The translations under genes were made by a program, and so were the position numbers. From Chitinispirillales bacterium (GTDB lineage Bacteria; Fibrobacterota; Chitinivibrionia; Chitinivibrionales; Chitinispirillaceae), in the NCBI GenBank assembly GCA_031254105.1, contig JAIRVB010000041.1:41979-105978 (forward strand): a DNA stretch of 64,000 nt. The letters run 5' to 3'. Below are positions 34,069 through 42,399 of this stretch, one piece after another. The notes beneath the pieces are model-generated. The model did no database searches. It had not been told where the DNA came from and saw only the letters and a list, made by a program, of their open reading frames with translations. Within the stretch, counting starts at the first letter, position 1. Each line of letters begins with the position of its first letter.

Positions 34069-36813
34069 CTATTTCAACATTACAGAGGTCGTATTTTTTA
34101 CCCCCGCGCCCTTTATATCCACGAAATACCTTCCCGCCGGCAATCTCGCCAACGAAAATTTGGCGCCGCCCGATGATTTGAAATCCGCCCGTACCCTGCC
34201 TCTGACGTCTATCACCCTTATTTTCATTTCAGCGTTGCCGGATGATGATACGTTCAATATCCTGCCATTTATGGTTATTAACGGACGGATGACCGCGGGC
34301 GCGGTTTGTCCGTGGCTGATTGACACAGACCCGGTCGCAAGAAGTACCACATCGCTTATTGTTACGTCATGTGTAGACGCGCCGAAGTTGAACGCGAGCT
34401 GGACGTTTTGATCGGTCGAGTCGGTCATGTCGAATTCCAGCTCGTGCGCGGTTTCGTTGGTTGTTAAATTGAATGTTTTTTGACCGTACGTATAACCCCA
34501 GTCCCAACCTTTATCCGCGTCGCCTCTTCTTTCAAGTTGAACGACTATTGATCTGTTTGTCGCCGCTGATGCTTTGAAGGTTAGCTTATAGCCTTTCCCC
34601 TGTTCGAGCGTTATGCCCTGCTGTATAAGCTGCGGTTGATAGATTGCCGTGCCTGTGCTTGAAATGGTGACAGTCACTTCGTTGCAGCCGAGGCTTGCCT
34701 CCGCAGCTGCGCCGCCGGTGGTATTTGCAAACGTCCAATGCGGACTCAGCCCATCGCCGGCAAATGTACCGTTTTCTACCAAGTTGCCCGCGGTGGGAGG
34801 TATCGCATTGCAAGGAACTGTAATATCCCCCGTTTCAACAAGCCTTACGTTGCGTATGGTAACGCTGCGGGCTGAACCGCCGAAGTTGAACGCTAATTGA
34901 GCATTTCCATCGGTCGGGTCATCCATTCCGAATTCAAGCTCGTGCGTACCGCCGGCGGCTGTTAAATTGAATGTTTTTTGACCGTACATGTGTCCCCACT
35001 CAACGCCGTCTCCGCCCAGCCTCTCAAGCTGAGCGACTATCGTTCTGTTGCCGCCCACGGACGACGCGTCAAAGGTAAGCTTGTAGGATTTCCTCCGCTC
35101 AAGCCTTATGCCCTGCTGTATCAGCTGCGGCTGATAAATTTCCGCGCCTGTGCTTGTGATGTCAATAGTCACTTCGTTGCATCTAACCGAGGCCGAAGCC
35201 GCCGCGCCGTCGTCCATATTCGCCAAACTCCAGCTTGAGCCAAGACCGGGGCCGGAGAAGATGCCGTCGCTTACTAAGTTATTTGGGGTAGGTGTGGGCG
35301 CGGGACCGTCGCACGCGACCGCCTCTTCCTCAAACTGATAACTTGCCAACCGAAACAGCTCTGATGCCGTTCCTTTGAATACCAGGTAGAGGAAATCCTT
35401 TACTCCCGCGCTGGCAGTCTTATTAATGTCGCACTCAAAATTACGCCACGCAGTCCATCCGCCCGTTGACGTGATGTTGCAGGTTCCTATCAAAGTCCCC
35501 GTTTCGCTGCCCGTTCTGAACTCAATGCTCCCGCCCGCTGAGTTGCTCGCCGCGCGCACGGTAACCTTGGACGCCCCTGACTTGAAGTCAACGCCCTTGA
35601 GGCGGATCCAGTCGTTGTTGGAGATGGAGGAGAGTATAGTACTGTCGTTGCCCGCCCACCTCTCTCCATTATTGGTAACCCTAATGCCCAACTGCCTGTT
35701 GATGGTCGCAGCCCTGACGGTCTCGTAAGGGTTAAGGTTCTTTATCTGCGCAACGCCGTTTGCGGTAACTACAACCTCTCTCATCGTACCGTCGGCATTG
35801 TACACCAAAGAGTCTACGCTGATATTTCTCTGATTGACGCTTGGAGCGCCGTTGGCGTCCGCGACTCTGCGGTCGTGATAGAGCATGTACCACTTGCCGT
35901 TATACTCTACAGGCGCGTGGTGATTGTTGTTGTGCCTGTTGATATTCTGGTTGCCGATAGCCGGATTGCGCAGTACAGGGCCTCTCAAAGTGAACGGCCC
36001 CATGGGGCTGCTGCCCGTCATATACATGATAGCCGCGCTTGGATGCCCGTCGCCGCCGGCCCAATTGTTGACGTATGAGAAATAATACGTATTTCCGCGC
36101 CTGTGCATATAAGCGGCCTCAAAGGAGCGGGGCGCCGCAACGGTTGTTGCGTTGGCGTCCCTTATGGAAACCATATCATCGTTAAGCCGCAGCACACGCA
36201 TATTCTGACCGGCGCCGGGATTGTCGTTTTCGCCGCCGCCGCCGTAATAAAGATACCCCTGACCGTCGTCGTCAACAAACGTCATCGGATCAAACATCCA
36301 CGGAACGTTGCAGTTTGTGCACGTTGTGGCTGTCGTGCCGCTCGCGCTGGTAATTATCCTGTTGTTCCTGTCAACGATTGCCGTTCCTCTGTGTACATCA
36401 TTAAAAGGCCCTTCCGGACGCGGAGCGGATACAACCCCAACGGGCCCTCCAGCGCCGCAGGGATATACGTAAACAGTATTGTTACGCACCGCCGCGCCCG
36501 GAGCGTACGCGCGGGCGTTGCTGGCGTTCCCGCGATTCCAGTCACGCGGCACCCGAAACACCTCGCCGTGATCCGTCCAGTTCGCCATATCGTCGGTGGA
36601 TACCAGCGTATACGCCTGGATCACGTATCCGTCACTTTCAACGACGCTCAGGTCATCGTTGGAGGCGTAAACATAAAGCCTGTTATTCCAGACTATGGGC
36701 TGAGGGTCGGCGGTGTATTTGTGGCTCAGAATCGGGTTAGCCCAAACCGGTACGGCAGTTGCTGCTATAGCCGCCGCGATAATTGACGCGATAATACGTT
36801 TGCTTTTTGTCAT
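34069..36813 (-). CDS. Secreted GH43 enzyme with CBM6, two CBM4_9-like modules and sorting tail
   Basis: 914 residues; signal peptide cut at VWA-N. GH43 at about 27-340: Asp36 (KYTADPQPIV), Asp175 (WMFDPMTFVDDDG), Glu232 (SFEAAYMH). CBM6 at about 365-500 (TINRQLGIRVTNNG, IRLKGVDFKSGASKVTVRAA, GGSIEFRTGSETG). Two CBM4_9-like repeats follow (NLVSDGIFSGPGLGSSWSLA and NLVENGTFAGDGLSPHWTFA) that are over half identical to each other. The tail ends with VIDVRGRVRADF and LPAGRYFVDIKGAGVKN. Layout GH43-CBM6-module-tail matches Fibrobacter arabinoxylan enzymes. Likely arabinofuranosidase; beta-xylosidase not excluded. GGGGAG eight bases upstream. Confidence 0.9.
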   Translation of the reverse strand: MTKSKRIIASIIAAAIAATAVPVWANPILSHKYTADPQPIVWNNRLYVYASNDDLSVVESDGYVIQAYTLVSTDDMANWTDHGEVFRVPRDWNRGNASNARAYAPGAAVRNNTVYVYPCGAGGPVGVVSAPRPEGPFNDVHRGTAIVDRNNRIITSASGTTATTCTNCNVPWMFDPMTFVDDDGQGYLYYGGGGENDNPGAGQNMRVLRLNDDMVSIRDANATTVAAPRSFEAAYMHRRGNTYYFSYVNNWAGGDGHPSAAIMYMTGSSPMGPFTLRGPVLRNPAIGNQNINRHNNNHHAPVEYNGKWYMLYHDRRVADANGAPSVNQRNISVDSLVYNADGTMREVVVTANGVAQIKNLNPYETVRAATINRQLGIRVTNNGERWAGNDSTILSSISNNDWIRLKGVDFKSGASKVTVRAASNSAGGSIEFRTGSETGTLIGTCNITSTGGWTAWRNFECDINKTASAGVKDFLYLVFKGTASELFRLASYQFEEEAVACDGPAPTPTPNNLVSDGIFSGPGLGSSWSLANMDDGAAASASVRCNEVTIDITSTGAEIYQPQLIQQGIRLERRKSYKLTFDASSVGGNRTIVAQLERLGGDGVEWGHMYGQKTFNLTAAGGTHELEFGMDDPTDGNAQLAFNFGGSARSVTIRNVRLVETGDITVPCNAIPPTAGNLVENGTFAGDGLSPHWTFANTTGGAAAEASLGCNEVTVTISSTGTAIYQPQLIQQGITLEQGKGYKLTFKASAATNRSIVVQLERRGDADKGWDWGYTYGQKTFNLTTNETAHELEFDMTDSTDQNVQLAFNFGASTHDVTISDVVLLATGSVSISHGQTAPAVIRPLITINGRILNVSSSGNAEMKIRVIDVRGRVRADFKSSGGAKFSLARLPAGRYFVDIKGAGVKNTTSVMLK

Positions 36814-36858
36814 AAAAACTCCCCAGGCTTGTTAAAGGGTGTGTATATTATTTCTTAT

Positions 36859-39039
36859 TTATTTAAGCGCCGTCGGAACCGTATTTTTTATCCCCGCGCC
36901 CCTTATCTCCACGAAATACCTTCCCGCCGGAAGTTTCGTCAACGAAAATCTGGCGCTGCCCATAGTGTTGAACCTTGCTACCGTCTTGCCCCGCATATCA
37001 ACTACTCTTATTTTCATCTTTGAATCCGCCGGAGCGTTGACGTTAAGCGTTCTGCCTCTTACGGTCATCAGCGGCTTTTTGGCGGGAGCGGTTTGTTTGG
37101 GGTTTACGGATGTTGCTCCCGTGGAAACAAGCGCCGCGTCGCTTATCGTTACGTCATGCGTTGAGCCGCCGAAGTTGAACGCTAACTGAACGTTATCATC
37201 TGTCGGGTCGGTCATGTCGAATTCAAGTTCGTGAGTGGTTTCGCCGGTCGTGAGATTGAATGTTTTTTGACCGTACATATATCCCCACTCTATGCCCTCT
37301 CCTCCCAATCTTTCTAATTGAGCGGTTATTGTCCTGTTCGCCTCAGCTGATGCTTTAAAAGTGAGCTTGTATGATTTTCCCCGCTCAAGCGTTATACCCT
37401 GCTGTATAAGCTGCGGCTGGTAAATATGCTCGCCCACGCTTGTAATGACAACGTTTACCTTGTTACATCTGACCGAGGCCGCCGCCGCCGCGCCATCATT
37501 CATGTTTGCCAGATTCCAGTTATCGCCGAGACTTGCTCCGGGGAAAATGCCGTCTTTTACAAGATTGCCCTGAGTTGGGGCAGGTTCGGGGTCTTCGCAG
37601 GCTGCGCCGAATTGCCAGTCCTCAAAAGCGCAGCCTTGACCCTTGAAGACCAAATACAATTCCTGTATGCCCGTCACGTTATCCACACCGGCAGTTTGTT
37701 TAAGCCAGTTATTCGCGCCTCCGGTACTTGAAAGATTCAGAGTTCCAATCAATCTGCCGCTGACGCCGCCTGTGCGAAGCTCTATCCTCGCGTTAGAATT
37801 AGCCGCGCATGCTGCGGTTGCCGTAAAAGACGCGGCGCCGGAACCGAAGTCCACGGCTTTGAGCCTGATGTAACCATCGTTTTTAATATCATAAACGCGC
37901 ATCCGCGGGTCACTTTTGTCATTTGGATTTATCCGTCCGGTTTTTACGCCGACGGCACGGTTGATCGTCGTCGCCGGAAATTTGACAAACGGGTCAAACG
38001 CCGCAATCGCGGCGGGGCCGGTCGCTGATGAGGCGACCCGCGGTATTGAGCCGTCAGAATTATACGTGAACTCCGCCGCCGCAACCGAACGGGTAAATCC
38101 CCCCGTATGCCCTTCAAGCCATGTCAGCCTCTGGTCGTGATAAAACAGATATGACCGCCCTTTGTAGTCCACAACCCCCGGATGGTTGGTGAAAGCCAAA
38201 CCGCTTCCGGTTGGCATAATCACACCGCCGTAAGTCCATGGCCCCGAGGGAGACGGCGCGGTTGAATAAGCGAGGTGTTCGGAAATCGGGCCTCCCGCGT
38301 AAATTAAATAATAAGGGTTGCCAAGCCCCGCAGCATTGCGTTTGATAAGCCACGGCCCTTCCTCATAAGAAGCAGGGCGGTCCGCATCAGGCTCGCCGCT
38401 CCGCGCGCCGAAACTCGCTGCGGTCATAGGCACTTCCACAACGGAACCGTCAAGTTCAATCATATTTTCTTTCAGCCTTGCGTATTTCAATTTAGGATTG
38501 CCCCAGTATAAATACGCCTGCCCGTTGTCGTCAATGAATACCGTTGGGTCGATATCTCCGTTCCAATTCCCCGAAACCAACGGTTTATTAAGCGCATCGG
38601 CAAAAGGCCCGAACGGGCTGTCGGAAACCCCTACTCCAATTTGCGGGCCGCCGCCGGCGCCGCGTTCGATAGGGACGTATGCGTAAAACTTGCCGTTTCT
38701 GTCAATGACCTGCGAAGCCCAGAACGTTGAATCTTTCGCCCAGGAGAAATCAACATCAGACATAACCGCGCCATGATCGGTCCAGTTGACCATATCGGTT
38801 GTAGAATAACACATAAGATGCCGCATCTCAAACCAGCTTGCGTTCGGCTCATCGTGCGAGGTATATACGAACAGCCTGTCGCTGTAGCGGGGGTCTTTGA
38901 ATACAACAGGGGCAGGGTCGGCGGTAAACGCCGTATGCACAAACGGATTATCGCCGTAAATATTTTCGGGAGCCTGTGAAAATACGGCTGCCGCCATTAC
39001 GGATGATGCTAACAGCGCTTTTATGATCGTTTTGTTCAT
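36859..39039 (-). CDS. Secreted GH43 enzyme with CBM6, CBM4_9-like module and sorting tail
   Basis: 726 residues; signal peptide cut at VFS-Q. GH43 with Asp41 (AFTADPAPVV), Asp164 (NGDIDPTVFIDDNGQ) and Glu227 (SYEEGPWL). CBM6 near 355-490 (TTINRAVGVKTG, IRLKAVDFGSGAASFTATAA, NARIELRTGGVSG). One CBM4_9-like module (NLVKDGIFPGASLGDNWNLA) and a tail (RVVDMRGKTVARFN, LPAGRYFVEIRGAGIKN). YEEGPW suggests a xylosidase/arabinofuranosidase subfamily other than the two neighbours, so the three GH43 enzymes probably split different side chains. It starts 6 bases after the small signal-peptide-tail gene, whose last codons carry its ribosome-binding site (GAGG), so the two are coupled. Confidence 0.9.
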   Translation of the reverse strand: MNKTIIKALLASSVMAAAVFSQAPENIYGDNPFVHTAFTADPAPVVFKDPRYSDRLFVYTSHDEPNASWFEMRHLMCYSTTDMVNWTDHGAVMSDVDFSWAKDSTFWASQVIDRNGKFYAYVPIERGAGGGPQIGVGVSDSPFGPFADALNKPLVSGNWNGDIDPTVFIDDNGQAYLYWGNPKLKYARLKENMIELDGSVVEVPMTAASFGARSGEPDADRPASYEEGPWLIKRNAAGLGNPYYLIYAGGPISEHLAYSTAPSPSGPWTYGGVIMPTGSGLAFTNHPGVVDYKGRSYLFYHDQRLTWLEGHTGGFTRSVAAAEFTYNSDGSIPRVASSATGPAAIAAFDPFVKFPATTINRAVGVKTGRINPNDKSDPRMRVYDIKNDGYIRLKAVDFGSGAASFTATAACAANSNARIELRTGGVSGRLIGTLNLSSTGGANNWLKQTAGVDNVTGIQELYLVFKGQGCAFEDWQFGAACEDPEPAPTQGNLVKDGIFPGASLGDNWNLANMNDGAAAAASVRCNKVNVVITSVGEHIYQPQLIQQGITLERGKSYKLTFKASAEANRTITAQLERLGGEGIEWGYMYGQKTFNLTTGETTHELEFDMTDPTDDNVQLAFNFGGSTHDVTISDAALVSTGATSVNPKQTAPAKKPLMTVRGRTLNVNAPADSKMKIRVVDMRGKTVARFNTMGSARFSLTKLPAGRYFVEIRGAGIKNTVPTALK

Positions 39040-39045
39040 AACGTT

Positions 39046-39345
39046 TTACCTCAACACCGTCGGAACTGTATTCTTCACCCCGGCGCCCCGTATCTCCACA
39101 AAATACCTTCCCGCCGGAAGTTTCGCCAACGACAATCTGGCGCTGCCCATAGTGCGCGTAGTGTCGAACCTTGCCGCGGTTTTGCCCCGCATATCAACTA
39201 CCCTTATCTTCATCTTCGAATCCGCCGGAGCGTTGACGCTAAGCGTTCTGCCCCTTACCGTCATCAACTGCCTGTTGGCGAACGCGGATACGGTTATAAC
39301 CGCAGCTGCGATTGAAGATAAAAACCTGTTTTCGCTGCGCGTCAT
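39046..39345 (-). CDS. Mini-protein: signal peptide fused directly to the sorting tail
   Basis: 99 residues from ATG at 39345 (AAGGA six bases upstream); the open frame extends further up only through repeat DNA. Residues 1-23 are a signal peptide (MTRSENRFLSSIAAAVITVS); residues 25-99 are the complete C-terminal tail (LMTVRGRTLSVNAPADSKMK, RVVDMRGKTAARFD, LPAGRYFVEIRGAGVKN), nearly identical to that of the next GH43 gene. There is no catalytic or binding domain. It could be a deletion product, or a true tail-only protein that occupies the secretion or attachment machinery. The frame is intact and it is coupled to the GH43 gene 6 bases downstream. Confidence 0.65.
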   Translation of the reverse strand: MTRSENRFLSSIAAAVITVSAFANRQLMTVRGRTLSVNAPADSKMKIRVVDMRGKTAARFDTTRTMGSARLSLAKLPAGRYFVEIRGAGVKNTVPTVLR

Positions 39346-39400
39346 GCAAAGTCCTTTTGCTAAAGTTAAAAAATCACCGGCAAGGATCCCCGCGGCCGTT

Positions 39401-39640
39401 AATGTTACGCATCCCAAGCCCCGAAGGGGCGTCATATATTTAACGATGGGTGCAGCCCATCGTGTAGGAGTAAGATGACCCTGACGCAGACGTAGGAAGT
39501 CATCCGCGTCCCGTCTCCTGAGATATGGGACATGCGCCTGCTCGTACATCATGTGCACGCTCGTACATCATGTGCACGCTCGTAAACATAGGGCTGCACC
39601 CTATGTTCGCATATCACGCCCCTTCGGGGCTTAGAGCCGC
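39401..39640. repeat. About 240-bp palindromic element (copy 2)
   Basis: Same order as 22191-22444: ATGTTACGCA, AGCCCCGAAGGGGCGTCATA, GATGGGTGCAGCCCATCGT, GGAGTAAGATGACCC, CATAGGGCTGCACCCTATG, CACGCCCCTTCGGGGCTTAG. An internal 20-base unit (CATCATGTGCACGCTCGTA) is duplicated here. The right terminal repeat is missing and replaced by a CCGCGGGCTTTAGCCCGCGG hairpin (39637-39656). A half copy of the AATGCAGAA-type palindrome follows at 39694-39722. No other gene in 39346-39727. Confidence 0.75.
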
Positions 39641-39727
39641 GGGCTTTAGCCCGCGGTGTATCATCTCTGCCGCTCCCTGCTATCACACCTTCCTTTTATT
39701 TCTGCATTCTGCATTATTATTTATTAT

Positions 39728-42349
39728 TTACTTCAACACCGTCGGGATCGTGTTCTTCACCCCCGCGCCTTTTATCTCCACGAAATACCTTCCCGCCGGA
39801 AGTTTCGTCAACGACAATTTGGCGCTGCCCATAGTGTTGAACCTCGCTGCGGTTTTGCCCCGCATATCAACCACCCTTACCTTCATCTTTGAATCCGGCG
39901 CGGCGTTGACGTTCAGCGTTCTGCCTCTTACCGTCATCAGCGGCTTTTTGGCGGGAGCGGTTTGTTTGGGGCTTACGGATGTTGTTCCCGTCTCAACGAG
40001 CCTTACATTGTTTATCGTAACGTTGTGGGTTGCGCCCAGCACAAGGCCGCCGAAGTTGAACGCTAACTGGACGTTATCGTCTGTCGGGTCGGTCATTTCA
40101 ATTTGAAGTTTATATTGGCCGCTATCACTTGTCAGGTTGAATGTCTGACTGTTGTACATATATCCCCACTCCCAGCCCTTATCCGCGTCGCCCCTTCTTT
40201 CGAGCTGCACGTCTATAGTTCTGTCGCCCACTGCCGAGGCGGTGAAGGTGAGCTCATAGGCTTTCCCGTGCTCAAGCGTTATACCCTGCTGTATCAACTG
40301 CGGCTGATAGATTTCCGCGCCTGCGCTTGAAATGTGGATAGTTACACTGTTGCAGCCGAGGCTTGCCTCCGCGACCGCGCCGCCGGAAGCGTTCGCAAGC
40401 GACCACGGACTTAGTTCACCGCCGCTAAATACGCCGTTTGCTACCAAATTGCCAGCGGTGGGAGGGAGCGCGTTGCACGGAACTACAATATCCCCCGCCT
40501 CAACGAGCCTTACATTGCGTATTGTAACGTTGCGGGTTGCGTTTTGTCCAACGCCGAAATTGAACGCAAGCTGGACGTTGAGGTCGGTCGGGTCGGTCAT
40601 GTCAAACTCAAACGTGTGCGTATTGCCGCCGGTTGTTAGAGTGAACGTTCTTTGACCATACATGTGCCCCCATTCAACGCCGTCGCCGCCTAATCTCTCA
40701 ATCTGAGCGTCTATTGTTCTGGTGCCGCCCACAGACGACGCGTCAAAGGTAAGCCTGTAGGCTTTTCCCTGCTCAAGCCTTATACCCTGCTGTACAAGCT
40801 GCGGCTGATAGCCCTCCGCTCCCACGCTTGTAATGTCGATTGTTACTTCGTTACACCTGACTTCCGCCGACGCGGCAGCCCCGTCGCTGATATTTGTGAA
40901 AGCCCACTGACCAAGACTGGGGCCGGAGAAAATGCCGTCCGTGACCAAATTGCCGGTAGTAGCCGCTGGGGGAGGGTTGGGACATACTATGGGACACGCG
41001 TTTGTCGTACTGAAAGTTCCTGTACACTGCCCGTAGGTCGTTTCGCTGCAAGTGTTGCCAACCCTGCAATAACCCGGAGTGTTAGGGGCAATGCCGCCGC
41101 CGATGCAGCAGGGCGGATTGTTGCCGTCACCCCATTGGCTCTGCGGAACGAGACCCTTCACCGCCGTGTAAGCGAGTTTCTCCTGGTTTTGCGCGTTGTG
41201 CAGCGCCGGCGCGTTTTCGCTGCCTATCCAGGTATTCGCGTCGTTGGGCGTCCAGATGCAGATAGCCGTGACTCCGGGTCTTCCAGCATTCTTCGTGCGC
41301 TGGTTCAACCTGATCGCGTGCTCAAAAATATTCTTGTATCTGTCGGCCTGCTGTTGAAGCGACCACTTGGGCTGCCCGCTGCCCCTGTCAAGGCTTACTT
41401 CCAGTTCCGTTAGCTGCACTTCGATATCAAGCGCCGCGTACATATTCATTGCGGTTGTGCATGACGCAACGCTCGACCATCCGCCGAAATCCGCGTTAAC
41501 GTGATGCTGCATGCCCATTCCGTCTAAAATGCCTTTCTCCCTGAGCGGCCTGAGAATATTGCTTATAATGTGGTCTCTCTTGGGCTGCTGCCATTCGTTA
41601 TAGTCATTATAAAAAAGTTTCATGTTCGGGAAATACCTGTCGCGGGCAACCGCCGCCTTGGCAAAGGCGCTCTCGATAAAACTGTTGTCGCCGTATATCT
41701 GCACCCACGGCGAATTTCCGGAGTTCGACGACCCCACGCCGCCAGCCCCGCGGAAGTCATAGCCGGGACACCTCGCTCCCCATCTGCTGTTACACTCTCC
41801 AACCGCCTCGTTCACCACGTCGTAAGCGTAAAGGTTGACGTTTGGGAAGTCCTTCTTTATCAGGTCGAACAGGTTGTTGATGTAACTCTCCAGACGCGCC
41901 TCCATTTGAGCCCTTGAAGCCCAGTTTACGGAAGGCGTCAGGCCCGGGTCGGACGGAGTGGACATGTCGGCGGTAAAAAACCAGTGCGGCGTTTGGCCGT
42001 GCCAGACGAGAACGTGCCCCCTCACCGGAATATTGTTATCCTCGCAGAATCTAAGGATATTGCGGGCGCCGGTATTAAGCTGCGCCTGAACGTAGCCGGT
42101 TTGAGCATTCGACCCGTTCCGCGACATCGTAGCATCCGGCTTCATCTCGTTCTCCATCGAGATGCTGTTATACTCGCGGGCAACCAGCGTTCTTATACCG
42201 GAATTGTTGACCGTGCCGCTGTTAAGGATATTGCCAACACGAAAGTGGTTGGCGTAAACGTCTTTAAGCCCTTGCTGAGCGTAAGCGGCTCCGGCAGACA
42301 GCGCGGCTGTAAATGCGGCCGCGGATAAAATGCGTTTGATACGTGTCAT
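39728..42349 (-). CDS. Secreted GH10 endo-1,4-beta-xylanase with two CBM4_9-like modules and sorting tail
   Basis: 873 residues; signal peptide cut at AYA-Q. GH10 barrel at about 27-395: NSISMENEMKPD, VRGHVLVWHGQTPHWF, acid/base Glu181 in YDVVNEAVGE, NDYNEW, QHHVN, nucleophile Glu315 in QLTELEVSL, and ICIWTPNDANTW. A short Cys-rich linker (CCIGGG...CRVGNTC...CTG...CPIVCP) of about 50 residues follows, then two CBM4_9-like modules (NLVTDGIFSGPSLGQWAF; NLVANGVFSGGELSPWSLA) and the tail (RVVDMRGKTAARFN, LPAGRYFVEIKGAGVKN). Together with GH11 it supplies endo-xylanase activity. Leader and signal peptide are near copies of those of the DUF3089 gene. Confidence 0.94.
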   Translation of the reverse strand: MTRIKRILSAAAFTAALSAGAAYAQQGLKDVYANHFRVGNILNSGTVNNSGIRTLVAREYNSISMENEMKPDATMSRNGSNAQTGYVQAQLNTGARNILRFCEDNNIPVRGHVLVWHGQTPHWFFTADMSTPSDPGLTPSVNWASRAQMEARLESYINNLFDLIKKDFPNVNLYAYDVVNEAVGECNSRWGARCPGYDFRGAGGVGSSNSGNSPWVQIYGDNSFIESAFAKAAVARDRYFPNMKLFYNDYNEWQQPKRDHIISNILRPLREKGILDGMGMQHHVNADFGGWSSVASCTTAMNMYAALDIEVQLTELEVSLDRGSGQPKWSLQQQADRYKNIFEHAIRLNQRTKNAGRPGVTAICIWTPNDANTWIGSENAPALHNAQNQEKLAYTAVKGLVPQSQWGDGNNPPCCIGGGIAPNTPGYCRVGNTCSETTYGQCTGTFSTTNACPIVCPNPPPAATTGNLVTDGIFSGPSLGQWAFTNISDGAAASAEVRCNEVTIDITSVGAEGYQPQLVQQGIRLEQGKAYRLTFDASSVGGTRTIDAQIERLGGDGVEWGHMYGQRTFTLTTGGNTHTFEFDMTDPTDLNVQLAFNFGVGQNATRNVTIRNVRLVEAGDIVVPCNALPPTAGNLVANGVFSGGELSPWSLANASGGAVAEASLGCNSVTIHISSAGAEIYQPQLIQQGITLEHGKAYELTFTASAVGDRTIDVQLERRGDADKGWEWGYMYNSQTFNLTSDSGQYKLQIEMTDPTDDNVQLAFNFGGLVLGATHNVTINNVRLVETGTTSVSPKQTAPAKKPLMTVRGRTLNVNAAPDSKMKVRVVDMRGKTAARFNTMGSAKLSLTKLPAGRYFVEIKGAGVKNTIPTVLK

Positions 42350-42399
42350 ACATACATCCTTTCGTTTATAGTTTGTCGTACATAATAATCAAACGGCTG

